A stretch of DNA of 64,000 nt from Corynebacterium sp. MSK041 (GTDB lineage Bacteria; Actinomycetota; Actinomycetes; Mycobacteriales; Mycobacteriaceae), in contig NZ_JASPJK010000005.1 in NCBI RefSeq assembly GCF_030232265.1, positions 1 to 64,000 of the forward strand. The letters are read 5' to 3'. The notes beneath the pieces are model-generated. The model did no database searches, was not told where the DNA came from, and saw only the letters and a program-made list of their open reading frames with translations. The translations under genes were made by a program, and so were the position numbers. Below are positions 1 to 8,789 of the stretch, piece by piece. The stretch's first letter is position 1. Each line of letters starts with the position of its first letter.

Positions 1-85
1 ACTCAATCGGCATCCAAAAAGGCCAAATCTAACCCCACGACACGCCGGGGCCAGACACACTTTTTGACCCTTAACCCTCCGCTCA

Positions 86-128
86 CAAAATGAAGAAGGC
101 CCCTACCAGCATTTGCACTGGTAGGGGC
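86..128 (-). terminator. Intrinsic terminator of the initiator tRNA gene
   Basis: Perfect 11-bp inverted repeat (99-109 with 118-128, loop of 8) lying just past the 3' end of the leftward tRNA; in the minus direction it is followed by a T-rich run ending in TTTT. Confidence 0.85.
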
Positions 129-135
129 TGGAAGT

Positions 136-212
136 TGGTAGCGGGGGCCGGATTCGAACCGACGACCTCTGGGTTATGAGCCCAGCGAGCTACCGAGCTG
201 CTCCACCCCGCG
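136..212 (-). tRNA. Initiator tRNA-fMet (anticodon CAT)
   Basis: Reading the minus strand gives a full 77-nt cloverleaf with an encoded CCA end. The anticodon loop is CTCATAA. The anticodon stem carries three consecutive G-C pairs, and the first acceptor position is an unpaired C (opposite T); both are hallmarks of initiator rather than elongator tRNA-Met. It stands alone, with its own terminator immediately downstream. Confidence 0.97.
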
Positions 213-287
213 TCGAGTGATATGAAATTCACCTGCTGTCTAAATGACAACGGCGTTAACTATACGCACGGGGTGCGGGAACAACAA

Positions 288-333
288 ATCCCCTGGCTGC
301 CGCATTGTTGTTGCGGTTGGACAGCCAGGGGAT
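288..333 (-). terminator. Terminator after the UPF0182 gene
   Basis: 12-bp perfect inverted repeat (288-299 with 322-333) beginning 11 nt after the stop codon of the leftward UPF0182 gene; on the minus strand it is followed by TTGTTGTT. The 22-nt loop is long, but position and tail fit an intrinsic terminator. Confidence 0.7.
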
Positions 334-343
334 GTGCTGGTGG

Positions 344-3310
344 CTACTGGATGTTCTGGTAATCCTTGACGGCGCGGTCAAGGTTGTCCAGGGCCTTGCC
401 GTATTCCTCGAAGGAGCCGTTGCGGGCGTTTTCGATGCCGCGCAGGGCGTCGTCGATAGCCTTCAGTGCGGAGTCCTTGTTGTTGGGGGTGTCCGCGGGC
501 TTGGGCTTGTTGTCGCCTTCGGCCTTGTCGGTGTCGGCGGCAGCATCCTTGGGTTCGGTGGTGTTGCCATCAGCGTCGACAATGCTGATGTCCTGCGCTT
601 CCTTCGCGTCGATGCCCACCTGGCTGAGAGCCTGGGAGACGGTCGGCGCGTAGCCCACGCGACCCTTGTAGAACACGAGGACACGAAGCAGCTTCGGGAA
701 TGCGGATTCCTGGTCCTTGCGCTGCGAGTAGATCGGCTCAACGTAGAGGATCTCCCCGTTCGCAACTGGAAGGGTGAGCAGGTTGCCGTTCTTCAGGGTG
801 TTGGAACCCTCCCACAGCGTGCGGTCACGTGCCACCTGGTCGGAGGACATGAGGGCATCCTGCGCCTGCTTCGGACCTTGCGTCTGTGTGTTGGTGGGCA
901 GGACGCGGACGGTGATCTTGCCGTAGTTGTGCGGATCAGACGTCACTGTCATGTGCGCAGCGAGGAACTCACGGCTCAGGCCACGGTACGGGGTGATCAG
1001 CTGGAAGGACGGCTTGGAGGTCTCCGGATCAGCGGCCACAACGTAGTACGGCGGCTGGTTCAGTTCCTTACGGCCTTCCGGTGCCGTCGGGTCATTCGGG
1101 ACGGACCAGAATGCGTCGTTGTTGAAGAACACGCCCGGGTCAGACACGTGGTAGCGGGCCAGCAGTTCACGCTGAACCTTGAACAGGTCCTCCGGGTAAC
1201 GCAGGTGCTCATGCAGGGTGTCCGGTATGTCCTTGGCTGGCTTCACAGTGTCCGGGAACACGCCCATCCACGCCCTGAGCACTGGGTCCTCTTCGTCGAA
1301 TGCATAGAGCTCCACCGTGCCGTCGTAGGCATCAACCGTTGCCTTGACGGAGTTGCGGATGTAGCCCACCTCATTGTTCACCAAACGCTGGTTAGTGCCA
1401 TCCGGATTGAGGGCATCCTGCGTGGTGTCCTGCAGGGAGGTGCGGGTGGAGTACGGCAGTGCGGACAGCGTGGTGTATCCATCGACGATCCACTTGATGC
1501 GGCCGTCCACCACCGCCGGGTAGGTCATCTGGTCCGTGGTCAGCCACGGGGCAACCTTTTCCACGCGCTTGCGCGGATCACGGTCGTAGAGGATCTTGGA
1601 TTCCTTGCCCACGCGGTCAGACAGGATGAGGTTCATCTCCTGGTACTTCAGGGCAAAAGCAGCACGGTCAATCCAGTTGCCAATGCCCACGCCGCCTTCA
1701 CCGTCGTAGGTGAAGGAGGATGTATCGGTGTCATACTCCAGCGGGCCCTGGCCCACGTCGCCGACGATGGCGTAATCCAAGCCGTCGTTAGCAGAAGCGA
1801 TGACCGGGCCGTAGTAGACGCGAGGCTGCTCCGCGCGGATACCCAGCTCCTCCGCGTCTTCCTTCTCCGCAGCATTGGCGTTGGACTGCAGGTCGGACAC
1901 GGTGAACACCGGCAGGCCACCGCGGGTGGAGCCAGCGTCCTGTGCTGCCTCATCGACGATGTTGGCCTGGGCGGCCACGAAGCCATTGCCGTGGGTGTAC
2001 ACGGTGTGGCGGTTCAGCCAGTCACGCTGGTTCTCACGCAAGGCATTCGGGTCCAGCTCACGGGCAGCAACGACAAAGTCGCGCATCTCACTATCGACCT
2101 CATAGCGGTCCATGGCCAGGTTCTTTGGAAAGCCGTAGAAGTTACGCAGCTGCTGGTTCTGCGTAAACGTCGGCGCCAGAATGTCCGGGTCGAGCAGGCG
2201 GATGTTCGAGATCGTCGCCGAATCATTGCCCACGTCCCCATCGTTGGCGGGCTCCGCGCCCCAGTTCGTTTCGTAGGTGACCTTGTCATCGGTCAGGCCA
2301 TAAGCCTCCCGCGTTGCCTCAATATTGCGGGCGATGTACTCGGACTCACGCTCCTGGCGGTTCGGGTTCACAGAGAACTGCTGGATCAAAGCTGGCCAGG
2401 CCTGGCCGATAACCAGGGAGGACAGGACCATCAGCACGGTTGCCAGAACCGGGATGCGGAAGTCCCTGAACACGATGGAAGCAAAGAAGGCCGCGGCAAC
2501 CAGCACTGCGATGACAATGAGGATGATGCGCGCCGGCAGTTGGGCATTGATATCGGTGTAGGACGCACCGGTGAAGATGTCATTCTTGCCGTACAGCAGG
2601 CTGTAGCGCTGCAGCCAGAAATCAAAGGCCTTAACCAGCATCCACAGACCAGCGGTGCCTGCCAGCTGGATGCGTGCAGCCTTAGAGATGTAGCCCTTGG
2701 TGCCAGCCACCTGGTTGGCCACGCGGATACCACCCAGGAGATACTGCCCCACCGCACCGACGAGGAAGGCAACAACCAACAGCATGGACAGCACGCTGAC
2801 AAACAGGGACAGCGCTGGCAGAGCGAAGGCGTAGAAGCCAAGATCACGGCCAAACTGCGCGTCGGTGGAACCAAAATCACCACCGTTGAGCCACAGCATA
2901 AACGTGCGCCACGTGCTCTGCCCCAGCACACCGGTGACCACACCGACAATGACGGGCACCCAGAGCACCAGGCCACGGACAGTGGACTGGATGGATTCCT
3001 GGTACTGCGCCACCGGCGAATTCGGGTCCGAGAAAATCGACGTCTGCTCACGCGTGCGCCACGTGAACGCGGCGGCGGCAAAGGTGATACCGGCACCCAC
3101 GAGGGCGAACAGGATGAACAAGACGATGCGGACCAAGATCACCTTGGTGAACACGCCGCGGTAGCCCAGCTCGCCGAACCAGCGGAACTCCGTGTACACA
3201 TTCACCAGCATGGGAATCAGCAGGGTGAGTACCGCGATAATTCCAAAGACCACCAGCATGGTGTTGGATTTCCGCGGCTTCGGGCGGGGGATATTTAGGC
3301 GCGTGGCCAA
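344..3310 (-). CDS. UPF0182 family large membrane protein
   Basis: 988 residues, the usual length of the actinobacterial UPF0182 (COG1615) family, whose biochemical role is unknown. About seven hydrophobic segments lie in the first 310 residues, followed by a long soluble, probably extracytoplasmic part and an acidic Asp/Lys/Pro-rich tail after about residue 900. The start is TTG at 3310, supported by AAGGAG eight bases upstream. It is divergent from the PPA1309 gene. The mycobacterial counterpart (Rv3193c) also sits beside a PDZ-protease and a DUF2342 gene, so the neighbourhood is conserved. A long ORF on the opposite strand here is a shadow of this gene. Confidence 0.93.
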   Translation of the reverse strand: MATRLNIPRPKPRKSNTMLVVFGIIAVLTLLIPMLVNVYTEFRWFGELGYRGVFTKVILVRIVLFILFALVGAGITFAAAAFTWRTREQTSIFSDPNSPVAQYQESIQSTVRGLVLWVPVIVGVVTGVLGQSTWRTFMLWLNGGDFGSTDAQFGRDLGFYAFALPALSLFVSVLSMLLVVAFLVGAVGQYLLGGIRVANQVAGTKGYISKAARIQLAGTAGLWMLVKAFDFWLQRYSLLYGKNDIFTGASYTDINAQLPARIILIVIAVLVAAAFFASIVFRDFRIPVLATVLMVLSSLVIGQAWPALIQQFSVNPNRQERESEYIARNIEATREAYGLTDDKVTYETNWGAEPANDGDVGNDSATISNIRLLDPDILAPTFTQNQQLRNFYGFPKNLAMDRYEVDSEMRDFVVAARELDPNALRENQRDWLNRHTVYTHGNGFVAAQANIVDEAAQDAGSTRGGLPVFTVSDLQSNANAAEKEDAEELGIRAEQPRVYYGPVIASANDGLDYAIVGDVGQGPLEYDTDTSSFTYDGEGGVGIGNWIDRAAFALKYQEMNLILSDRVGKESKILYDRDPRKRVEKVAPWLTTDQMTYPAVVDGRIKWIVDGYTTLSALPYSTRTSLQDTTQDALNPDGTNQRLVNNEVGYIRNSVKATVDAYDGTVELYAFDEEDPVLRAWMGVFPDTVKPAKDIPDTLHEHLRYPEDLFKVQRELLARYHVSDPGVFFNNDAFWSVPNDPTAPEGRKELNQPPYYVVAADPETSKPSFQLITPYRGLSREFLAAHMTVTSDPHNYGKITVRVLPTNTQTQGPKQAQDALMSSDQVARDRTLWEGSNTLKNGNLLTLPVANGEILYVEPIYSQRKDQESAFPKLLRVLVFYKGRVGYAPTVSQALSQVGIDAKEAQDISIVDADGNTTEPKDAAADTDKAEGDNKPKPADTPNNKDSALKAIDDALRGIENARNGSFEEYGKALDNLDRAVKDYQNIQ

Positions 3311-3416
3311 AATCGAAGCTCCTTCGACAATCTATGAAAAACGGCTCGGGGTGAGGCTATGTAAGCTTCAACACTAATTTCCTTAACGCTTAAAAGACCA
3401 GAAGGGTTCCCGCACA

Positions 3417-3956
3417 GTGTCTGAGCACACCCCCGCGCTGACGCAACAAGCGCTGAACAAGGCCATGATGGAGGCCGTCAAATTCGTCCACGCCGAAGGG
3501 TGGGATGCGGCACCAACGTTGTTTGCGCTGGTTCCCACCGCGTTGGTGGCCGATCAAATGGCGGGACTCGAGGATGAATCCGCGCCGTTAACGTTGATCG
3601 TCCAGGAGGAGATTCCGGCGCACATCCAGCCCGGGTCAGATGAATTGGGTGATTACCTCACGCGTTTGGCGTGGCCGGAGGAGGTCGCAGGGGTGATCTT
3701 GGCCCAAGAGATCATGTTTAAGGACACTGCTGAGGCCTATAGGCCTCAGCAGAATCAGCCTGCACGTCCCGCTCGCCTGTTTTCCGGTGTGCTGCGGGAG
3801 GAAGGGCTGGAGTTGACGCTGCTGCAGATCCGGCCGACGGAGGAAGAGTTGGAGGCCGCTGGCCCGTTTGCTCAGGATGAGATCCAGCTGCGTGGGGGTC
3901 CGGGAGTCGCCCCCGCGGTGATCGGCGCGCTACGATACAGCCTGGAGAATGAATAA
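3417..3956 (+). CDS. PPA1309 family protein
   Basis: 179 residues, GTG start preceded by AGAAGG. Soluble, acidic, with no signal peptide or membrane segment. It matches the actinobacterial PPA1309 family of unknown function, normally found in this position beside UPF0182 and the PDZ-protease. The stop lies 13 nt before the next gene's likely GTG start, so the two are probably co-transcribed. No catalytic motif is visible. Confidence 0.8.
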   Translation: MSEHTPALTQQALNKAMMEAVKFVHAEGWDAAPTLFALVPTALVADQMAGLEDESAPLTLIVQEEIPAHIQPGSDELGDYLTRLAWPEEVAGVILAQEIMFKDTAEAYRPQQNQPARPARLFSGVLREEGLELTLLQIRPTEEELEAAGPFAQDEIQLRGGPGVAPAVIGALRYSLENE

Positions 3957-3969
3957 GGAGCTCACCCTC

Positions 3970-4632
3970 GTGCCGTCACTGTCAATGCGTCGCCTCGCCT
4001 GCGTCCCCGCAGCTCTCTCTTTGAGCGTTGCTCTTGTTGCATGCTCCTCGAAGGAGGAACCAACACCAAAGCCAACGCCATCAAGCACGCAGGCAACCAG
4101 CACGGAGTCGCAGACAAGCACGGAAGAAACGACGACGGAGGCGAGTGAGAGCTCGTCCACGGCGACGTCGACAAGCAGTAAGCGTCGGCGCGATGATGCG
4201 CAGGTTGTTGAGGATGTGCGGGAGAAGTTCGCCTCGCTCGCGCCTGAATCGCTTTTCGACGACTTGGATACCTGCGTTGAAACCAGCCTCAAGGGCTCCT
4301 ACGACTGCTCCGGCTCAACCGTGGGGCAGCTGCAATTCTTTGCCTCGACGTCCATGGCGGAAGACACCGCGGATGTGCTCACTGGCCTGTCCAGCTCCCG
4401 CGTGGTGCAGGAAACCGATGAGAAGCTGGTGGGCTGGTCCATGCTGGGCAAGACCGCGGTGATCACCGTGGTGGATAAGAAGGAAGGCAAGGTCCTCCAG
4501 CAGATGGTGGCTAGTGATGTGGATGATCCGGAACAGCGGATCTTCATGCTTGGCCTGGCGGACAGCTACTCAGAGCCGACCGATGAGTCATCTGCGGCTA
4601 CGACGACTGCAGTAAAGAAGACCTCGAACTAA
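3970..4632 (+). CDS. Putative secreted lipoprotein
   Basis: 220 residues. The N-terminus has a basic stretch, a hydrophobic segment and the lipobox LVAC, so the product should be cleaved and lipidated at Cys. A Thr/Ser/Pro-rich linker follows to about residue 70, then a folded region with two further cysteines. GTG 3970 is chosen because AAGGAG lies nine bases upstream and because this start puts the signal peptide at the N-terminus; an in-frame ATG at 3949 overlaps the upstream gene. Function unknown. Its stop overlaps the stop of the convergent protease gene. Confidence 0.75.
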   Translation: MPSLSMRRLACVPAALSLSVALVACSSKEEPTPKPTPSSTQATSTESQTSTEETTTEASESSSTATSTSSKRRRDDAQVVEDVREKFASLAPESLFDDLDTCVETSLKGSYDCSGSTVGQLQFFASTSMAEDTADVLTGLSSSRVVQETDEKLVGWSMLGKTAVITVVDKKEGKVLQQMVASDVDDPEQRIFMLGLADSYSEPTDESSAATTTAVKKTSN

Positions 4633-5741
4633 TCTGCCGCGCAGGTAGTCACCGGGCGGCCGGCGGCGAAGTCTTCCATCGCGGCGATCGCATCATCGAT
4701 GTTGGTCACGCTGGCCACCGACATGTTTCCGGCATCAGCCTTACGTGCCTCCGCACAGTTCTTCTCTGGTGCGAGGAAAAGCTCCGCACCGCCATCGCGC
4801 GCGCCCTCAATCTTGTGGGTGATCCCGCCGATCGGCCCCACGGTACCGTCCTCAGCGATGGTGCCTGTGCCCGCGACCTTTCGGCCGCCATTGAGCTCAC
4901 CCGGTGACAGTTTGTCGATCACGGCGAGACTGAAAATCATGCCCGCGCTCGGCCCACCAATGTCATTGAGGTTGTAATTCACCGTGACATCCCCTGCCGG
5001 CTCAGACGTCATGGTCACACCAAGCAATGGCAACATCTCATCTTCTGGGTTGGTACCCAACGTGATGGACGCGGTGGCCGGTTCATCGTTGCGCAGATAC
5101 TCCACCTCAATGGTCTCCCCCGGCGTGTGCTCCCGCACGATGTTCTGCACCTGCTGTGGTTCTGTGACCTCGCGGCCGGCAACCTTGGTCAGCACATCTG
5201 CGGGCTCAAGCACGCCTGCTGCTGGCGCATCTTTGAGCACCCCGTGGACCAGGACACGGGTGGGTTCGCCGAGATAGCGCATCGCTGCCACCGTCGCTGC
5301 CGCTTCGGAAGCCACGAAGGCTTGTTCGTTGATCTGCCGCATCTCCTCATCCGACACATCCTTGGGCATGATCTGGCCCAGCGGGACGATCGTGTCCTTG
5401 TGGATGATCCAGCGGCTCAGCGCCTGCGCCATGGACATGTTCGTGCGCACGGACACCGTGGTCATGTCCAACGTGCCCGAGGTTTCGTCCACCTCCGCGC
5501 CCTCAATGTCAATGACCGGGGTGCCCTGCACATCCCCCAATGTGTTAAACGTCGGGCCTGCCCCCTGCGCCGCATACGGCACGGTGAGCTTGATGTTCGT
5601 GCCAGGAACACCGCCCACCAGAAACACCGCCGCGATGAGAGCCAAGGGCACACCCGTGGCAATCACGCCGCGGCGCAGGCCGTTGCGCTTCGCGGGCTTA
5701 GTTGGTTCGATGGCCGCTGTGGTGTCGGTGGGCTGATTCAC
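4629..5741 (-). CDS. YlbL-type PDZ and Lon-C domain serine protease
   Basis: 370 residues. One N-terminal membrane segment (about 20-42) is followed by a PDZ domain (about 140-215) and a Lon-like peptidase S16 domain. The catalytic dyad is visible as Ser265 in GGPSAG and Lys310 in ITHK. It is predicted to be a membrane-anchored protease facing the cell exterior. The open frame continues upstream to 6752, but that extension is antisense to the DUF2342 gene. GTG 5741 is chosen because the protein then begins with a short basic tail before the membrane helix, and TAGGCT lies eight bases upstream, fitting a leaderless start. M. tuberculosis Rv3194c is the counterpart. Confidence 0.88.
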   Translation of the reverse strand: MNQPTDTTAAIEPTKPAKRNGLRRGVIATGVPLALIAAVFLVGGVPGTNIKLTVPYAAQGAGPTFNTLGDVQGTPVIDIEGAEVDETSGTLDMTTVSVRTNMSMAQALSRWIIHKDTIVPLGQIMPKDVSDEEMRQINEQAFVASEAAATVAAMRYLGEPTRVLVHGVLKDAPAAGVLEPADVLTKVAGREVTEPQQVQNIVREHTPGETIEVEYLRNDEPATASITLGTNPEDEMLPLLGVTMTSEPAGDVTVNYNLNDIGGPSAGMIFSLAVIDKLSPGELNGGRKVAGTGTIAEDGTVGPIGGITHKIEGARDGGAELFLAPEKNCAEARKADAGNMSVASVTNIDDAIAAMEDFAAGRPVTTCAAD

Positions 5742-5861
5742 GGCTGTTAAGCCTACAACAGAGGCTAGGTGGCACATCACCGGCAGATGTTCGCTTACAG
5801 CGTTGGGCATCCGGGCGTTATTCCTCGCAGTCACTTCCATTACGCCTGTAGGCTGGCCACC

Positions 5862-7340
5862 ATGGCTAATGGATTCGGGTTCTCTTTCCCCAACGACGAC
5901 CGTGATGATCGGGACGACCGCGATGACCGTGATGGTCAGGGTGGCCAGGACGGTCGCGGTGATCGCGGCGATCAGCACAACCCGTTTGCCCAATTCGGCT
6001 TCAACTTCGGTGGTGGCCAGGGCTTTGGCGGTAACTTCAGCGGTAACCTGTCCGACATTTTGAACCAGTTCGGTGAGATGCTCGGTGGCGGGGTGCCGGA
6101 CGCTGGTTCTGAGTCCGGATCCGCACCGAAACAGGACGCGGTGAACTTCGACGTTGCGCTGCGTGCAGCCCGCCAAGTGTTGAAGAACCCGCGTGGGGCC
6201 ACCGCGAATGATGCCACTGCGGTCACCGAATCTGTGCGCTTGGCCAACCTCTGGTTGGATGACGCATCCACGTTGCCCGATTCCGGTGCGCGGCCGGAGG
6301 CCTGGAGTACGGATGATTGGGTGAAGAACACCCTGCCCACCTGGAAGCGCATGGTCAGCCCGGTGGCGGAGCACATGGGCCGCGCCCAGCTGGATGCGAT
6401 GCCGGCGGAAGCACGTGAGATTTTCGGCCCGATCACGCAGATGCTCGGCCACTTCAACTCCATGAACTTCGGCGCACGTTTTGGCAGTGCGCTGGGTGAT
6501 CTGGCTAATCAGACGCTGACTGGTAATGACTTTGGTCTGCCCGTCGCCCCCACCGGCGTCATCGGCATTGTGACCAAGAACGTGGAGCCGATTTCCGCGC
6601 AGTTGTCTGTCCCCGGCCAGGAAGTGCTCGTGTACGTCAGTGCGCTGGAGGCAGCCCGTCAGCGTCTGTTCACCCACGTGCCGTGGTTGGTGGAGCGCAT
6701 TATCTCCTCCGTGGAGGAATACTCCATCGGCTTGGAGCTGGATACCTCCCACATCGAGGAAAAACTGCGGGAGCTGAACCTGGAATCGGGTGACCCGATG
6801 CAGATGCAGGAAGCGATGCAGAACTTGCAGGACATGGATCTATCCCCACGCATCACCTCCCGCAATGCGGCTGCCACGGTGCGACTGGAAACCTTGCTCG
6901 CGCTCGTCGAAGGCTGGGTCGATGTTGTGGTGGAAGAAGCACTCGCTGAGCGTATTCCGTCCACCAGTGCTCTGGCTGAGTCCTGGGCGCGCCGCCGCGC
7001 AACGGGTGGCTCTGCAGAGAATGCCTTCTCCAACGTGGTGGGCATTGAGCTTGGTGCCCCAAGGACCCAGGAGGCTGCCGAGTTGTGGCGCCGCGTCACC
7101 CAAGCCGTCGGCGTGGAACGTCGCGATAAGGTTTGGGACCACCCGGACTTCCTCCCCACGGCTGAGCACCTGGACAACCCAGCTGCGTTCATTGACACGT
7201 TGCTGGATGATGCGACAGATTCCGCCTTCGATGAGGAGATTGCCAAGCTCGAAGAGATGCTGGCCAATGAGCCCGCGCCGGATGAGGACGATCAGGACGG
7301 TGCTGAAGGCACTGACGGCACCGAAGACACGAAGGACTAG
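5862..7340 (+). CDS. DUF2342 family zinc-metalloprotease-like protein
   Basis: 492 residues. A low-complexity Asp/Arg/Gly-rich N-terminus (residues 8-55, with repeated DDR units) precedes a helical domain typical of the DUF2342 'zinc-dependent metalloprotease' family (Rv3195 in M. tuberculosis), including the conserved LLALVEGWVDVV segment. I do not see a standard HExxH motif, so the peptidase label is by family only. ATG 5862 is chosen because TAGGCT followed by seven bases directly precedes it (leaderless pattern); the frame is open further upstream. It is divergent from the YlbL-type protease, and its stop overlaps that of the DUF45 gene. Confidence 0.85.
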   Translation: MANGFGFSFPNDDRDDRDDRDDRDGQGGQDGRGDRGDQHNPFAQFGFNFGGGQGFGGNFSGNLSDILNQFGEMLGGGVPDAGSESGSAPKQDAVNFDVALRAARQVLKNPRGATANDATAVTESVRLANLWLDDASTLPDSGARPEAWSTDDWVKNTLPTWKRMVSPVAEHMGRAQLDAMPAEAREIFGPITQMLGHFNSMNFGARFGSALGDLANQTLTGNDFGLPVAPTGVIGIVTKNVEPISAQLSVPGQEVLVYVSALEAARQRLFTHVPWLVERIISSVEEYSIGLELDTSHIEEKLRELNLESGDPMQMQEAMQNLQDMDLSPRITSRNAAATVRLETLLALVEGWVDVVVEEALAERIPSTSALAESWARRRATGGSAENAFSNVVGIELGAPRTQEAAELWRRVTQAVGVERRDKVWDHPDFLPTAEHLDNPAAFIDTLLDDATDSAFDEEIAKLEEMLANEPAPDEDDQDGAEGTDGTEDTKD

Positions 7341-7873
7341 CTCGGCCCAAACCGCTGATAGGCCTCCAAGTAGCCCTTCGCCCGCTCGGCGTGGGGCACT
7401 TTGTCTGCCTGCTCCCAAAAATCAGGGCCGTGACCAGGGATGTAGGTGTGCACGAGTTCGTGGACGAGGACGGTATCCACAACCCAATCGGGTGTGTCCT
7501 TCAACCGGTCGCTGATCCGGATGTCCCCGGTGGACACGGTGCATGAGCCCCACTGCGTGTTGTGGTTCGTCGCCCAGCGCACCGAACCAATGTGCGCCCG
7601 ACCGTCGAGGACCGTGCGGTTGAGTGTTTCCGCGCGGACATGAAGTTCCTCGTCGGATGCGCGTTGGGTTGTTGTTTTCTTGGCCAGTTTGGCCAGGATC
7701 TCCTCCACCGCGTCACGTTCCTGCCGCGCACTGAAGTGTGCTGGGATGCGCACTTCAATCCGCTCACCCTTGTGCCGTGCTTGCACGGTGCGAGTGCGCC
7801 GCGCGGAGCGGATGATGTCCACGCCTTCCGGCGGCCAATCACCACTGTGAACTGGGGTGTTGTGTCGAGGCAT
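7337..7873 (-). CDS. DUF45 (YgjP-like) metal-dependent hydrolase
   Basis: 178 residues. The zinc-peptidase-like motif HELVH is present (His138, Glu139, His142), with a further His148 in the GHGPDFW segment, as in the YgjP/DUF45 family related to SprT and M48 metallopeptidases. The upstream W-G-S-C segment (about 108-111) is also typical. Cytosolic, no signal peptide. Its stop codon overlaps that of the convergent DUF2342 gene. The true substrate of the family is not settled. Confidence 0.88.
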   Translation of the reverse strand: MPRHNTPVHSGDWPPEGVDIIRSARRTRTVQARHKGERIEVRIPAHFSARQERDAVEEILAKLAKKTTTQRASDEELHVRAETLNRTVLDGRAHIGSVRWATNHNTQWGSCTVSTGDIRISDRLKDTPDWVVDTVLVHELVHTYIPGHGPDFWEQADKVPHAERAKGYLEAYQRFGPS

Positions 7874-7946
7874 AGCGCGCGGTGGTCTTTCTGTGGTTCG
7901 ATAGTGTCCACATGTTGTTCGGGGGAACGTTCATTTAGGGGGGACT

Positions 7947-8789
7947 TTGAAGGATTCCACATTAGTCACGCTTGCACGCGGCGTGCACGTTTCATGCCGG
8001 GACTCAGGCGTGCTGCAATTCGGTATGGACGCCACGCGCTGCGGCATCGTCGAAACGCAATTCGCGGATGCTCTACGCCCACTTCTCGCCGGGCTAACCA
8101 CGCCCGCACGTATCCACGAGGTGCGCACCATGCTGATGGGCATCGACGGGTTTACGGAAGGAGCTGCGCGTTCGCTTATCGACGACCTTGTGGCCTACCG
8201 CATCCTCACCCCCACCGCCACTACCCCCGTGGCCATGGTGGGATCCTCCCCACTAGCCAAAGAGCTGCGCGCACTTCTGGAGGACTCCGGTGTGACCGTG
8301 CGGGTACCCCTCGGACACGAATCCGATGGTGCTTTTCTGTACCGGTTGGCCGAACATGTTCCGCTGGTGGTTGTGGATCGCGTTGCCCAGCACATTGCCG
8401 TCGACAGGCAATTGACTAAACAGCGGACGTGGAACATCCCTGTTGTCACGGTGGATGCGCGCGTCGTGGTGGGGCCCATCAGTCAAGGTAGTTCTGGTCC
8501 CTGCCTCGTGTGCGCGGAGTTCTATCTCCTTGACCGCGATCCCGGCTTGCACCAAGTGGCCACCACACTGCCCGATGGGCCACCCTCCACTGACCCGGTG
8601 GTTCTTTCAGCTGGGGCTTCAGCGGCCGCGGCACTCATCCGTCGCGCAGCCGACGTTGCCATGCCCCCGGGAATTACCGCGGGCGCGTTGCAACGGGGCA
8701 CCACGGTAGCAGTGGATCCCTTTGGGCCTGTTCCGGTGAACACGGAAGTCGTCGACAAGCATTCCCGCTGCCCTGTGTGCGCGATTTAG
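7947..8789 (+). CDS. TOMM cyclodehydratase-like (leader-peptide-binding/ThiF-type) protein
   Basis: 280 residues, TTG start with AGGGGGGA just upstream. It resembles the ocin/TOMM cyclodehydratase N-terminal plus ThiF-like fold: a small winged-helix-like N-terminal part (about 35-90), then a Rossmann-like region starting AMVGSSPLA (about 96-104). Two CxxC pairs are visible (Cys186/Cys189 and Cys275/Cys278), likely binding zinc. No precursor peptide, YcaO or dehydrogenase gene lies nearby, so a peptide-modification role is unproven. Mycobacteria have a comparable lone gene (Rv3196) in the same position. Its stop overlaps that of uvrD2. Confidence 0.7.
   Translation: MKDSTLVTLARGVHVSCRDSGVLQFGMDATRCGIVETQFADALRPLLAGLTTPARIHEVRTMLMGIDGFTEGAARSLIDDLVAYRILTPTATTPVAMVGSSPLAKELRALLEDSGVTVRVPLGHESDGAFLYRLAEHVPLVVVDRVAQHIAVDRQLTKQRTWNIPVVTVDARVVVGPISQGSSGPCLVCAEFYLLDRDPGLHQVATTLPDGPPSTDPVVLSAGASAAAALIRRAADVAMPPGITAGALQRGTTVAVDPFGPVPVNTEVVDKHSRCPVCAI

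Noticed and set aside
305..3298. 997-codon open frame on the plus strand
   Set aside because: Lies antisense to the UPF0182 gene, has no ribosome-binding site and its translation shows no family features; the minus-strand protein has clear membrane helices.
5742..6752. Upstream extension of the PDZ/Lon protease frame
   Set aside because: Antisense to the DUF2342 gene and would place the membrane helix in the middle of the protein.
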